A stretch of DNA of 64,000 bases. It comes from Crossiella cryophila (GTDB taxonomy: Bacteria; Actinomycetota; Actinomycetes; Mycobacteriales; Pseudonocardiaceae). Made by a program: the position numbers and the translations under genes. Location of the stretch: NCBI RefSeq assembly GCF_014204915.1, contig NZ_JACHMH010000001.1, positions 3,307,001 to 3,371,000 of the forward strand, in the 5' to 3' direction. The notes below the pieces were generated by a model. The model was not told the DNA's origin. It did not search any database and saw only the letters and a program-made list of their open reading frames with translations. Below, in pieces: positions 53,216-62,679 of this stretch (position 1 is its first letter; every line of letters begins with the position of its first letter).

Positions 53216-54148
53216 TTAACCGGCGGCCCGGTGCACGGACGGACTGACCCCACGGGTCCGCTTGAACGCCGAGCTGAAGGCGAACCCGTCCGCGTAGCCG
53301 ACCCGCCTGGCCACCCTGGCCACCGTCTCGTCCGGATCGCGCAGCAGGTCCGCGGCCAGCGCCATCCGCCAGCCGGTCAGGTAGGTCAGCGGCGGCTCGC
53401 CGACCAGTTCGGTGAACCGGCGGGCCAGCGTCGCCCTGGACACCCCGACCTCCGCGGCCAGCGCCGCCACCGTCCAGGTCCTGGCCGGATCGGCGTGCAG
53501 CGCGCGCAGCGCGGCCCCGGCCACCGGATCGCTCAGCGCCAGGTACCAGGCAGGCGGGTTGGCCTCGGGCATGTTGAACCAGCAGCGCATGGACAGCACC
53601 AGCAGCAGGTCCAGCAGCCGGTCCAGCACCAGTTGCTGGCCGGGCTCCTCGCTGTCGATCTCCAGTTCCAGGATGCGCAGCAGCGCGCACGGACCTTGGT
53701 CATCGGGCAGCACCAGCAGTGGCGGCAACGCGCTGAGCAGCCGCTCGCTGATGTCGCCGTGCACCTGGTAGGCCGCGCTGATCAGCACCGCCGGACCGGT
53801 CGGCGCCTCGCCGAAGGTGCGCGGGCCCAGGCACAGCTGCTCGCAGAGGTCGGTGCCGTCCGGGCGCACGCAGCGTTCCGCGTCCAGCACGATCACCCCG
53901 GCCGGGGTGTCCGGGCGGTCGGCGACCTTGTACACCTGCGGGCCGCGCACCAGCGCCACGTCCCCGGCCCGCAGCAGCCGCGGCTCGCCGTGCTCCGGCA
54001 CGATCCACGCCTCGCCGCTGAGCAGGGTGCACAGGGTCAGCCGGGCCGGGTTGCGGAACTCCAGCCCCCACGGCGGACTCATGATCGACCGGCTGAACAG
54101 CGCACCCCGCGCCCGCACGCCCTGCAACAGGTCAGCCAACGCGTCCAT
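53216..54148 (-). CDS. AraC-family transcriptional regulator with cupin domain
   Basis: 310 residues from ATG 54148. N-terminal cupin (about 20-190, 'PPWGLEFRNPARLTLCTLLSGEAWIVPE') of the AraC-binding Cupin_6 type; two C-terminal HTH motifs (about 205-300, 'VAALAAEVGVSRATLARRFTELVGEPPLTYLTGWRMALA'). Divergent from the NmrA-like reductase with an 81-bp gap, so probably its regulator and sensor of a small reactive compound. Confidence 0.9.
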   Translation of the reverse strand: MDALADLLQGVRARGALFSRSIMSPPWGLEFRNPARLTLCTLLSGEAWIVPEHGEPRLLRAGDVALVRGPQVYKVADRPDTPAGVIVLDAERCVRPDGTDLCEQLCLGPRTFGEAPTGPAVLISAAYQVHGDISERLLSALPPLLVLPDDQGPCALLRILELEIDSEEPGQQLVLDRLLDLLLVLSMRCWFNMPEANPPAWYLALSDPVAGAALRALHADPARTWTVAALAAEVGVSRATLARRFTELVGEPPLTYLTGWRMALAADLLRDPDETVARVARRVGYADGFAFSSAFKRTRGVSPSVHRAAG

Positions 54149-54229
54149 GCCCTCACCTTAGACGGATGGACATGCGTTCGAGCTTCCTGGCCATAGATCG
54201 TCTCAGTTTTCGCTGTTTGACTTGCGGAC

Positions 54230-55060
54230 ATGAGCAAACAGACGATCTTGGTGCAGGCAGGGACCGGCAAGACCGGCAAGCGGGTGGCCCGGCTGCTGCG
54301 CGAGCAGGGCCACACCGTGCGGATCGCCTCCCGCTCGGGCGAGCCCCGGTTCGACTGGGCGGAGGAGTCCACCTGGGGACCGGCGCTGGCCGGGGTGGAC
54401 GCGGTGTACGTGGTGCCGCTGGACGCCACCGGCGACGAGCACGAGCAGCTGACCCGGTTCGTGGCCACGGCCACCGCCGCCGGGGTGCGCAGGCTGGTGA
54501 TGCTCTCCGCCCGCGACATCGACACCTTCGCGGCGGTGAACTCCCTGGTCGCCGAGCGCGCGGTGCGGGAGAGCGGGGTGGCCTGGACCATCCTGCGGCC
54601 GGGCTGGTTCAACCAGAACTTTGACGAGGACTACTTCGACGCGGCGGTGCGGGCCGGTGAGGTGCTGCTGGCCACCGGGGACGGCCTGGAGCCGTTCATC
54701 GACGCCGAGGACATCGCCGAGGTCGCGGTGGCCGCGTTCACCCAGGACGGCCACGACGGGCAGATCTACGACCTCTCCGGCGCGGAGCTGCTGAGCTTCC
54801 CGCAGGCGGTGGGGATCATCGCGGCCGAGCTGGGCCGGGAGATCCGGGTGGTCGACCTGGAGCCTGCCGCCTACGCCGGGCAGATGGCCGGGCAGGGCAT
54901 GCCGCTGGAGTTCGCCGAGCTGATCGCCCGGCTGTACCAGCGGATCCGGGAGGGCAAGGAGGCCCACCTCTCCGACGGCGTGCAGCGGGTGCTGGGCCGG
55001 GAGCCGCGCACCTTCGCCGCCTACGTCAAGAACGCGGTCGCGGCCGGCGCCTGGAACTGA
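54230..55060 (+). CDS. NmrA-like NAD(P)-binding oxidoreductase (atypical SDR)
   Basis: 276 residues. N-terminal nucleotide motif 'VQAGTGKTGKRVARLLREQGH' (a GxTGxxG variant), then 'VVPLDATGDEHEQLTRFVATATAAGVRRLVMLSARD' and 'WTILRPGWFNQNF', typical of NmrA/NAD(P)H-binding proteins such as ergot-alkaloid-like reductases. It lacks the catalytic Tyr-x-x-x-Lys of classical SDRs, so it may be a reductase of another type or a redox sensor. Single gene, followed by a strong terminator. Confidence 0.85.
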   Translation: MSKQTILVQAGTGKTGKRVARLLREQGHTVRIASRSGEPRFDWAEESTWGPALAGVDAVYVVPLDATGDEHEQLTRFVATATAAGVRRLVMLSARDIDTFAAVNSLVAERAVRESGVAWTILRPGWFNQNFDEDYFDAAVRAGEVLLATGDGLEPFIDAEDIAEVAVAAFTQDGHDGQIYDLSGAELLSFPQAVGIIAAELGREIRVVDLEPAAYAGQMAGQGMPLEFAELIARLYQRIREGKEAHLSDGVQRVLGREPRTFAAYVKNAVAAGAWN

Positions 55061-55067
55061 GCGCCGA

Positions 55068-55102
55068 AAAGGGGCGCCCCCCGCGATGGGAGGCGCCCCT
55101 TT
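55068..55102. terminator. Bidirectional terminator between the NmrA-like gene and fadB
   Basis: 11-bp stem AAAGGGGCGCC (55068-55078) with GGCGCCCCTTT (55092-55102), 13-nt loop, A-rich on one side and T-rich on the other, between convergent genes. Confidence 0.85.
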
Positions 55103-55131
55103 CGACGTGCTGGGTCAGGCGGTGTCGCTGG

Positions 55132-57246
55132 TCAGGCGGTGGGCACGCTGGCCACGCCGGGGGCAAGGAACCGCTTGCCGGTGACCTTCTCCGAGATGCC
55201 GGTCCGGTCCAGGTACGGGGTGATGCCGCCCAGCCAGAACGGCCAGCCCGCGCCGAGGATCATGCACAGGTCGATGTCCTGCGCCTCGGCCACCACACCC
55301 TCGTCGAGCATGATCCGGATCTCCTGGGCCAGTGCCTCCAGGGCCCGGTTCTTGACCTCGTCGCCGGTCAGCGGCTTGTCGCCGAACTCCCAGAGCGCGG
55401 TGACCTCGGGGTCCACGCTCTGCTTGCCCTGGGCGTCCCACTGCCAGACGGCGGCCTTGCCGGCGGCCACGAACTTCTTCATGTTCGAGCTGACGGTGAA
55501 CCGGTCCGGGAACGCGTGGTGCATGGTCTCCGAGACGTGCAGCGCGACCGCGGAACCCACCAGCTGCAGCAGGATCATCGGGGTCATCGGCAGGCCGAGC
55601 GGGTCGGTGGCCTGGTCGGCGACCTCGAAGGAGGTGCCCTCGTCCACGGAGTTGATGACCTCGCCCATGAACCGGGTGAGCAGCCGGTTGACCACGAACG
55701 CCGGGGCGTCCTTGACCAGCACGCTGGACTTCTTCAGCTCCTTGCCGACCGCGAAGGCGGTGGCCAGGGTGGCGTCGTCGGTCTGCTCGGCGCGCACGAT
55801 CTCCAGCAGCGGCATGACCGCGACCGGGTTGAAGAAGTGGAAGCCGACGACCCGCTCCGGGTGCGCCAGCTTGCTGGCCATGTCGGTGATGGACAGCGAG
55901 GAGGTGTTGGTGGCCAGCACGCACTCGGCGGAGACGTGCTCCTCCACCTCGGCGAAGACCTGCTGCTTGACCGACAGCTCCTCGAAGACGGCCTCGATGA
56001 CGAAGTCGGCGTCGGCGAAGGCGGCCTTGTCCAGCGAGCCGGAGACCAGCGCCTTGAGCCGGTTGGCCTCGTCGGGGGAGACCCGCTTCTTGCCGAGCAG
56101 CTTGTCGATCTCGCCGTGCACGTAGCCGACGCCCTTGTCCACCCGGGCCTGGTCGATGTCGGTGAGCACCACCGGCACCTTGAGCCGACGGGCGAACAGC
56201 AGCGCCATCTGGCTGGCCATCAGGCCGGCGCCGACGATGCCGACCTTGGTCACCGGGCGGGCCAGCTTGCGGTCCGGCGCGCCAGCCGGGCGCTTGGCCC
56301 GCTTCTGCACCAGGTTGAACGAGTACAGCCCGGCCCGCAGCTCATCGCTCATCACGACGTCGGCCAGGGCCTGGGTCTCGGCCGCGTAGCCCTTGGTCAG
56401 GTCGTTCTCGCGGGCCAGTTCCAGCAGCTCAAGGGCCTTGAGCGCACCGGGGGCGGCGCCCTTGGTCTTGCCGTGCACGATGGCCTTGGCCCGAGCAACG
56501 GCCTGGTCCCAGCCCTCGCCGCGGTCGATCTCCTTGCGCGGCGGGGTGATCTCGCCGCCGAGCACCTTGGTCAGCCAGACCAGCGACTGCTCCAGGTAGT
56601 CCGCGGACTCGAAGACCACGTCCACGATGCCCAGTCCGGCGGCCTGCTTGGGCTTGAGCATCCGGTTCTGGTTCAGCGCGTTCTCGAAGATCACGGTGAC
56701 CGCGTCGTTCGCGCCGATCAGGTTCGGCAGCAGCTGGGTGCCGCCCCAGCCGGGGAACAGGCCGAGGAAGACCTCGGGCAGCGCCAGCGCCGCGGTGTTG
56801 CTCGACAGCGTGCGGTAGTGGCAGGACAGTGCCAGTTCCAGGCCGCCGCCCATGACCGCGCCGTTGACGAAGGCGAAGGTGGGGATCGCCGAGTCGGTGA
56901 AGCGGCGGAACACGTCGTGGCCGAGCTGGCCGATCGCCACGGCCTGGTCCCGGGAGGTGGCCTTCTCCACCGCGGACAGGTCGGCGCCGACGGCGAAGAT
57001 GAACGGCTTGCCGGTGACCGCGATGGCCGCGGGCTCGGCCGCGGTGGCCGCGGTGAAGGCGGCGTCCAGGCTGAGCAGGCCCTGCGGGCCGAAGGTGGAC
57101 GGGCGGGTGTGGTCGTGCCCGTTGTCCAGGGTGATCAGCGCGACCGGCTTGTCCAGGCCGGGCACGCGCAGCAGGCGGGTGACCGCGTGGGTCACGACCT
57201 CGTCGGGGAAGAGGGTTTTGGCTTCCTCAAGGGTGAAGGTGCTCAC
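55132..57246 (-). CDS. fadB: Fatty acid oxidation multifunctional protein (enoyl-CoA hydratase / 3-hydroxyacyl-CoA dehydrogenase)
   Basis: 704 residues from GTG 57246, overlapping the fadA stop by 4 bases (GTGA). N-terminal crotonase domain (about 15-200, 'GAVMGGGLELALSCHYR' oxyanion hole, 'FPGWGGTQLLPNLIG'), then 3-hydroxyacyl-CoA dehydrogenase with the NAD site 'VGIVGAGLMASQMALLFA' and 'VVGFHFFNPVAVMPLLEIV'. It hydrates trans-enoyl-CoA and oxidises the product. Forms the beta-oxidation complex with FadA. In Streptomyces the same pair lies near rnd and hemE. Confidence 0.93.
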   Translation of the reverse strand: MSTFTLEEAKTLFPDEVVTHAVTRLLRVPGLDKPVALITLDNGHDHTRPSTFGPQGLLSLDAAFTAATAAEPAAIAVTGKPFIFAVGADLSAVEKATSRDQAVAIGQLGHDVFRRFTDSAIPTFAFVNGAVMGGGLELALSCHYRTLSSNTAALALPEVFLGLFPGWGGTQLLPNLIGANDAVTVIFENALNQNRMLKPKQAAGLGIVDVVFESADYLEQSLVWLTKVLGGEITPPRKEIDRGEGWDQAVARAKAIVHGKTKGAAPGALKALELLELARENDLTKGYAAETQALADVVMSDELRAGLYSFNLVQKRAKRPAGAPDRKLARPVTKVGIVGAGLMASQMALLFARRLKVPVVLTDIDQARVDKGVGYVHGEIDKLLGKKRVSPDEANRLKALVSGSLDKAAFADADFVIEAVFEELSVKQQVFAEVEEHVSAECVLATNTSSLSITDMASKLAHPERVVGFHFFNPVAVMPLLEIVRAEQTDDATLATAFAVGKELKKSSVLVKDAPAFVVNRLLTRFMGEVINSVDEGTSFEVADQATDPLGLPMTPMILLQLVGSAVALHVSETMHHAFPDRFTVSSNMKKFVAAGKAAVWQWDAQGKQSVDPEVTALWEFGDKPLTGDEVKNRALEALAQEIRIMLDEGVVAEAQDIDLCMILGAGWPFWLGGITPYLDRTGISEKVTGKRFLAPGVASVPTA

Positions 57247-58484
57247 TTGCTTTCCCCGTTCCACAGCGGGTTCTCCCAGATCACGGTGCCACCCATGCCG
57301 ATGCCGATGCACATGGTGGTGATGCCGTAGCGCACGTCGGGGCGCTCGGCGAACTGGCGGGACAGCTGGGTCATCAGCCGCACGCCGGAGGAGGCCAGCG
57401 GGTGACCGGTGGCGATCGCGCCGCCCCACTGGTTGACCCGAGGGTCGTCGTCGGCGATGCCGAAGTGGTCCAGGAAGGCCAGCACCTGCACCGCGAACGC
57501 CTCGTTGACCTCGAACAGGCCGATGTCCTCGATGGACAGCCCGGCGATCTTGAGTGCCTTCTCGGTGGCAGGCACCGGTCCGACGCCCATGACCTCGGGC
57601 TCGACCCCGGCGAAGGAGTAGGCGACCAGCCGCATGCCGATGGGCAGGCCCAGCTCGCGCGCGGTCTCCTCCTCGGCCAGGATGCAGCCGGTGGCGCCGT
57701 CGTTGAGACCGGCCGCGTTGCCCGCGGTGATCCGGCCGTGCGGGCGGAACGGGGTCTTCAGCTTGCCGAGGTCCTCGACCGTGGTGCCGGGGCGCGGCGG
57801 CTCGTCGGCGGAGGCCAGGCCCCAGCCGTGCTCGGTGGAGCGGGTGGCGACGGTGACGAACTCGGGCCCGATCTTGCCGGCCTTGACCGCCGCGTCGTAC
57901 CTGGCCTGCGAGGTCGCCGCGAAGGCGTCGGTGCGCGCCTTGGTCAGGTGCGGGAACCGGTCGTGCAGGTTCTCCGCGGTCTGCCCCATGACCAGCGCCG
58001 AGGTGTCGACCAGCCGATCGGCCAGGAATCGCGGGTTCGGGTCAACGCCCTCACCCATGGGGTGGCGGCCCATGTGTTCGACGCCGCCGGCGATGGCGAT
58101 GTCGTAGGCGCCGAAGGCGATGCCACCGGCGACCGTGGTCACCGCGGTCATCGCACCCGCGCACATCCGGTCCACGGCGTACCCGGGCACCGACTTCGGC
58201 AGCCCGGCCAGCAACGCGGCGGTCCGCCCGATGGTCAGCCCCTGGTCGCCGATCTGCGTGGTCGCGGCGATGGCGACCTCGTCGACCCGCTCCGGCGGCA
58301 GTTCGGGATGGCGGCGCAACAGTTCCCGGATGACCTTGACGACGAGATCGTCGGCGCGGGTCTCCGCGTAGATGCCCTTGGCACCGGCCTTGCCGAACGG
58401 CGTGCGAACGCCGTCGACGAAGACCACGTCCCGAACGGCGCGCGCGCTGGCGCTGCCGGGTTTCGCCGGCGCAGGTGCGACCAC
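57243..58484 (-). CDS. fadA: Acetyl-CoA C-acyltransferase (thiolase)
   Basis: 413 residues from GTG 58484. Nucleophile Cys108 in 'VDRMCAGAMTAV' (slightly divergent from the usual CxSG), the 'NGDGATGCILAEE'-like 'LNDGATGC' segment, 'IATGHPLASSGVR' with the base His, and the second Cys in 'TTMCIGIGMGG'. It cleaves 3-ketoacyl-CoA to acetyl-CoA and a shortened acyl-CoA. First gene of the fadA-fadB operon; two operator-like sites lie upstream. Confidence 0.93.
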   Translation of the reverse strand: MVAPAPAKPGSASARAVRDVVFVDGVRTPFGKAGAKGIYAETRADDLVVKVIRELLRRHPELPPERVDEVAIAATTQIGDQGLTIGRTAALLAGLPKSVPGYAVDRMCAGAMTAVTTVAGGIAFGAYDIAIAGGVEHMGRHPMGEGVDPNPRFLADRLVDTSALVMGQTAENLHDRFPHLTKARTDAFAATSQARYDAAVKAGKIGPEFVTVATRSTEHGWGLASADEPPRPGTTVEDLGKLKTPFRPHGRITAGNAAGLNDGATGCILAEEETARELGLPIGMRLVAYSFAGVEPEVMGVGPVPATEKALKIAGLSIEDIGLFEVNEAFAVQVLAFLDHFGIADDDPRVNQWGGAIATGHPLASSGVRLMTQLSRQFAERPDVRYGITTMCIGIGMGGTVIWENPLWNGESK

Positions 58485-58546
58485 GGCGTGCTCCTCACTC
58501 AGTGCTGAACCCCTGACATCGGCCCGCGGCGGCTTCCGCTGCGCTG

Positions 58547-58591
58547 CTACCGGCCGGTAACACCACTCTAGCGCGTATTACTCACTGGTAA
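58547..58591. promoter_or_regulatory. Twin TTAC-N6-GTAA operator-like sites upstream of fadA
   Basis: CTAC-CGGCCG-GTAA (58547-58560; the TACCGGCCGGTA core is a perfect 12-bp palindrome) and TTAC-TCACTG-GTAA (58578-58591). Their starts are 31 bp apart, about three helical turns. This arrangement suits a dimeric TetR-type repressor of fatty-acid genes; no such gene is in the window. Confidence 0.5.
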
Positions 58592-58599
58592 CTACGGGG

Positions 58600-59099
58600 A
58601 TCGCGCTGTCGAGTGGGTCACACCAGTCTTTCGGTGTGGGCGGGTGTTCGCGTGGCCGGGGGCGATGTGGCTGGGGCCAGGTGTGGCCGGGGACTGGGGG
58701 CGAGGTGGGTGATGGCGGGCCGACTGGGCCGTGCCGGGCCGTGCCGTGCCGGGTTGGACCGGGTTGGACCGGGTTGGGCTGGGCCGGCGAGGCGAGGCGA
58801 GGCGGAGAATCGCTGGTTGGTGGCTCGCGAACGCTGTAGGAGGTCGCCTGGGGAATCGATGAGTGGTCGATCACTCACTCAAGATGAGTATGGCCATGGT
58901 GCTGATCGACCGGGTCATTCGCCGCACAGCCATGCGCGAGCGGGACGGCGATCCCAGCCCATCGGCTGACCAGCACTCCCACCTCGCGGCGTTGCGACAC
59001 ACCACCCGGTTCTCGTGCTTCACCGCACGGGGCCGGGTCTTTTTCTGCCCGGACTCAGCCCGAGGTGGAGACAGGCACCCGCCCGCCCCCACCACCGCC
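58600..59099. other. Intergenic region with GC-rich minisatellite
   Basis: About 500 bp between the fadA promoter and the end of rnd (minus strand). At 58731-58805 there are short tandem repeats: CGTGCCGGG-like, then CCGGGTTGGA repeated three times, then GGCGA repeated. No coding frame in it has a convincing start or homology. The rest is unremarkable. Confidence 0.6.
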
Positions 59100-60374
59100 T
59101 CAGTCCTTCTCCGCCGCCTTCTCCGTAGCCTTCGGCTGCGCCAGCAAGGCCGCCGCCAGCAGCTCACCCACCTGCTCCACCTGCCAGTTCCGGGCCCCAC
59201 CAGCCGCCAGCGCCGCCCGCACCGACCCAAGGTCGATCTCGGCAGGCGGCTGCCAGCACAGCCGGCGCACCAGGTCCGGCTGGGCCAGGTTCTCCACCGG
59301 CATCCGGAGTTGCTCGGCCAGCGTCGTCAGCGCGCCGCGCGCCGCCACCAGGCGGGCCGCGGCGGCGGGGTCGCGTTCGGCCCAGCGGTTGGGCGGCGGG
59401 GGGCCGTCGTGCTGGGGCGAGGGGTCCGGGAGGTCGGACTTGGGGAGTTCGCGGGCCTCGAGCAGGGCGCCGGACCAGACGTCGGCCATCCGGCGCTGGG
59501 CCCGGCCGCGGAAGACCGGCAGGGACAGCAACTCGGCGTGGCCGGTGGGGTCGTGCAGGGCGGCCTCGACGATGGCGGAGTCCGGCAGGACGCGGCCGGG
59601 GGCGATGTCGCGTTGCTGGGCGATGGTGTTGCGGGCCTGCCAGAGTGAGCGGACCGCGGCGTACTGGCGCGGGCTGCGCAGGCGGTGGATGCCGGAGGTG
59701 CGGCGCCACGGTTCGGCGCGCGGGGGCGGGGGAGCGGCGGTGCGGACCGCCTCGAACTCCTCCAGGCCCCAGGCCAGTTTGTTCTGGCTGATCAGCTCGG
59801 CCTCCAGGGAGGCGCGCAGCTCCAGCAGCAGTTCGACGTCCAGGGCGGCGTAGGCCAGCCAGTCCGCGGGCAACGGCCTGCGGGACCAGTCGGCGGCGCC
59901 GTGGCCCTTCTCCAGCCGGAAGCCCAGCTGGCGTTCGACCAGGGCGCCGAGAGCCACCCGCTCGAACCCGGCCAGCCGGCCGGCCAGCTCGGTGTCGAAC
60001 AGGGTCTCCGGACCCAGGCCGAGTTCGTGCAGGCACGGCAGGTCCTGACTGGCCGCGTGCAGCACCCACTCAGCGGGGTTGAGCACCTCGGCCAGCGCTT
60101 CCACCCGGCCATTGACCGCGACCGGGTCGATCAGCACCGTGCCGGCGCCCTCGCGGCGGATCTGCACCAGGTAGGCCCGCTGCGAGTACCGGTATCCGGA
60201 AGCACGTTCGGTGTCCACCGCGAATGGCCCCGTACCGGCGGCCAGCATCGCGGCGGCCCGCCTGACACCATCAACAGTGTTGATGACATCAGGAACGCCA
60301 CCGGAGGGGGTGGTGAGCAACGTCAGTTCCGGTTGCTCACCCGAGTCGTTGACAGCGGTTCGGCCTACATCCAC
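59100..60374 (-). CDS. rnd: Ribonuclease D with HRDC domain
   Basis: 424 residues from GTG 60374 (AGGG upstream); a further 36 codons back to TTG 60482 are unlikely. DEDD-type 3'-5' exonuclease domain (about 45-215): 'FAVDTERASGYRY' (D, E), 'WVLHAASQDLPCLHEL' (D), 'DWLAYAALDVELLLEL' (Y, D). HRDC domain about 255-330. It trims tRNA and other RNA 3' ends. In actinobacteria it lies by hemE and DUF3000, as here. Confidence 0.92.
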   Translation of the reverse strand: MDVGRTAVNDSGEQPELTLLTTPSGGVPDVINTVDGVRRAAAMLAAGTGPFAVDTERASGYRYSQRAYLVQIRREGAGTVLIDPVAVNGRVEALAEVLNPAEWVLHAASQDLPCLHELGLGPETLFDTELAGRLAGFERVALGALVERQLGFRLEKGHGAADWSRRPLPADWLAYAALDVELLLELRASLEAELISQNKLAWGLEEFEAVRTAAPPPPRAEPWRRTSGIHRLRSPRQYAAVRSLWQARNTIAQQRDIAPGRVLPDSAIVEAALHDPTGHAELLSLPVFRGRAQRRMADVWSGALLEARELPKSDLPDPSPQHDGPPPPNRWAERDPAAAARLVAARGALTTLAEQLRMPVENLAQPDLVRRLCWQPPAEIDLGSVRAALAAGGARNWQVEQVGELLAAALLAQPKATEKAAEKD

Positions 60375-60610
60375 GGCCGTGACCCTATGCGTCAACGGTG
60401 CGCTCAGACAGTCGAGATCCACTGAAGTAGGCTGACCGGCACGGTGCGCCAACCGGAAACCGCTGGTCAGAGGCTGATCCAACGCTTTCCGATCTTTCCG
60501 TACCGGCCAACCACACCCCGGTCGTCATGGGGTCCGGACTTCGTGTGCCGGGCGTGTCCGCGCTCTGCAACGCACCCGACAGCGAAACTCGAACCCCCTC
60601 GGCTGAGGAG

Positions 60611-61327
60611 TCAGCGGATAACGCCGGCACGCATGGCCAGCGCTACCATCTGAGCCCGGTCCCCGGTTCCCAGCTTGCGCCCTATCCGCGACAGGTGAGA
60701 CTTCACCGTGAGCGCGGACAGGTTCAGTGCTTCGCCGATCTCCTTGTTCGAGCGGCCGTCGGCTACCAGCTGCAGCACTTCGACCTCTCGCGCGGAGAGT
60801 TCCCTCGGCGTGTTGTCCGTACCGGGCACCCTGGTTCCGGCAGCAAGCACCGGAGCCACGCTGGGATCGGCATAGACGCCACCCTCGAGGACCCTGCGCA
60901 CCCCGTCGGTGACCACCATCGGCGAGGCGGACTTCAGCAGGTAGGCCTGAGCGCCTGCCTGGAAGGCCGCACGCACCGCGTACGGGTCATCGGAGGATGC
61001 CAGGACCACGATTCGTGGCCAGCCCTGGGCACGAAGTTCCGTGACCAGGTCAATGCCGCTCCCATCCGGAAGCCCGAGATCCAGTATCGCGAGATCGCAT
61101 GGCCCCGTGGCCAGGGCACGCGCCCTCGCCTCGGCCACCGATGCGGCCTCGTGCACCGTGCCGGCTCCCATCTGCATCAGTCGAGCCGCAATGGCCTCCC
61201 TCAGCAATGGGTGGTCATCGACCACCAGCACCGAAAACAGCTCTTCCCGCGGGTGCGGGACCATGTTCGCCGGCAAAGTGCCGGCTGGCGTGGTTCGAAC
61301 GGCCTGTCCTAAGCCGACGGCAGCCAC
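60611..61327 (-). CDS. Orphan LuxR-type response regulator
   Basis: 238 residues from GTG 61327, with GGGAGGT 7 bases upstream (the frame continues to 61369 without such a site). A short N-terminal tail of about 30 residues precedes the receiver domain (Asp83 in 'LAILDLGLPDGSG', Lys in 'YLLKSAS'), and a GerE/LuxR HTH closes the protein ('LSAREVEVLQLVADGRSNKEIGEALNLSALTVKSHLSRI'). No kinase is adjacent. It is conserved at this place in actinomycete genomes (SCO6029 type). A long inverted repeat lies upstream. Confidence 0.92.
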   Translation of the reverse strand: MAAVGLGQAVRTTPAGTLPANMVPHPREELFSVLVVDDHPLLREAIAARLMQMGAGTVHEAASVAEARARALATGPCDLAILDLGLPDGSGIDLVTELRAQGWPRIVVLASSDDPYAVRAAFQAGAQAYLLKSASPMVVTDGVRRVLEGGVYADPSVAPVLAAGTRVPGTDNTPRELSAREVEVLQLVADGRSNKEIGEALNLSALTVKSHLSRIGRKLGTGDRAQMVALAMRAGVIR

Positions 61328-61373
61328 GTCACTACCTCCCTGGAGTCGGTCGTGCCCCCCGACCGGCACCGGG

Positions 61374-61413
61374 ACTTTCGACCGATCGGCCGCGCCACCG
61401 ATCGACCGAAAGT
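61374..61413. promoter_or_regulatory. 16-bp inverted repeat between the LuxR regulator and dipeptidase genes
   Basis: ACTTTCGACCGATCGG (61374-61389) and CCGATCGACCGAAAGT (61398-61413) match in 14 of 16 pairs. A second, smaller palindrome CCCGATCGGG is at 61477-61486, and CGATCGGG recurs near 61514. All are in the divergent intergenic region, 47 bp and more from the LuxR start. They are candidates for autoregulation by the LuxR protein. Confidence 0.5.
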
Positions 61414-61581
61414 GGTGTCGTCGGGAGGAGCGTAGCCGCCCAAGCGGGTCAGTGGGACGATCAATTGGGTATCTGTCCCGATCGGGTTGTCACTTTGACG
61501 TGGTCTGATCACACGATCGGGCGGTCCCTCGGATGGTGGTTAACGCCGGGCCGTACACAAACGACATGAAGGATTTGCACT

Positions 61582-62625
61582 ATGCCGACCAGCGGGTCGT
61601 TAGGCCGTTCGCAGGAGCTTCTCCGGCGGGTTCCGCTCGTCGACGGGCACAACGATCTGCCGTGGGCGATCCGGGACAAAACGGGCGGGGACCTCACCGC
61701 GATCGAGCTGACCGTCGAGCAACCCGGTCTGCACACCGACCTCGTCCGGCTGCGCCACGGTGGCGTGGGCGCTCAGTTCTGGTCGGTCTACGTGCCGTGC
61801 CGCTTCCTCGAGCATCGCGCCGTGACGGCGGTGCTGGAACAGATCGAGCTGGTTCACGAGCTGGTCGAACGGTACCCCGAACAGCTCCGGCTCGCTCGGT
61901 CCGCGGCCGAGGTGCAGTCCGCCTTCGCCGACGGCCGGATCGCCTCGCTGCTCGGCGCCGAGGGCGGGCACTGCATCGGGGAGTCCCTCGGGGCGCTGCG
62001 CGCGCTGTTTCGCCTGGGTGTGCGCTATATGACGCTCACCCACAACGACAACACGCCGTGGGCGGACTCGGCCACCGACCGGCCGGTCGCGGGCGGTTTG
62101 ACCGATTTCGGCCGCGAGGTCGTGCGTGAGATGAACCGCCTCGGCATGCTGGTCGACCTCTCCCACGTCGCGCCCAGCACCATGCGGCACGCGCTGGAGA
62201 CCAGTGTCGCGCCGGTGATCTTCAGCCACTCCTCGTGCAAGGCGGTCACCGACCACCCGCGCAACGTGCCCGACGACGTGCTGCGCGAGCTGGCCGCCAA
62301 GGGCGGCGTGTGCATGATCACGTTCGTGCCCGCGTTCGTCTCGGCCGACCCGGTGCGCCGGGCCAGGCGGGCCGACGTGGTGGCTCACCTGGAACACGCG
62401 CGCGAGGTCGCGGGCATCGACCACATCGGATTGGGCGGCGACTACGACGGGACCGGCGAACTCCCGGACGGACTGGAGGATGTCTCCAGGTATCCGGAGT
62501 TGTTCGCCGACCTGATGGACCGTGGCTGGTCCGAGCAGGACCTCACCAAGCTGGCGGGCGGCAACGTGCTGCGGGTGCTGGAGCAGGCGGAGAAGGTCGC
62601 CGCCGAACTCCGCAGGCCCGGCTGA
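61582..62625 (+). CDS. M19 membrane dipeptidase family protein
   Basis: 347 residues, ATG 61582 with AAGGA upstream. Zinc ligands of renal-dipeptidase-type enzymes: '[11 protein letters not shown]' (H, D), '[11 protein letters not shown]' (bridging E), '[12 protein letters not shown]' (H), '[10 protein letters not shown]' (H), and '[13 protein letters not shown]' (D). No signal peptide, so cytosolic despite the family name. It hydrolyses dipeptides, some with D-residues. Divergent from the LuxR regulator. Confidence 0.93.
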   Translation: MPTSGSLGRSQELLRRVPLVDGHNDLPWAIRDKTGGDLTAIELTVEQPGLHTDLVRLRHGGVGAQFWSVYVPCRFLEHRAVTAVLEQIELVHELVERYPEQLRLARSAAEVQSAFADGRIASLLGAEGGHCIGESLGALRALFRLGVRYMTLTHNDNTPWADSATDRPVAGGLTDFGREVVREMNRLGMLVDLSHVAPSTMRHALETSVAPVIFSHSSCKAVTDHPRNVPDDVLRELAAKGGVCMITFVPAFVSADPVRRARRADVVAHLEHAREVAGIDHIGLGGDYDGTGELPDGLEDVSRYPELFADLMDRGWSEQDLTKLAGGNVLRVLEQAEKVAAELRRPG

Positions 62626-62679
62626 CCAGCCGCCGCACCGCTGCCCGAGTGATCGCGGTTGCCCGAGTGATCGCGGTGC

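Noticed and set aside
58863-59648. Open frame upstream of and antisense to rnd
   Set aside because: No Shine-Dalgarno, no recognisable domain, and most of it is the complement of the rnd coding sequence.
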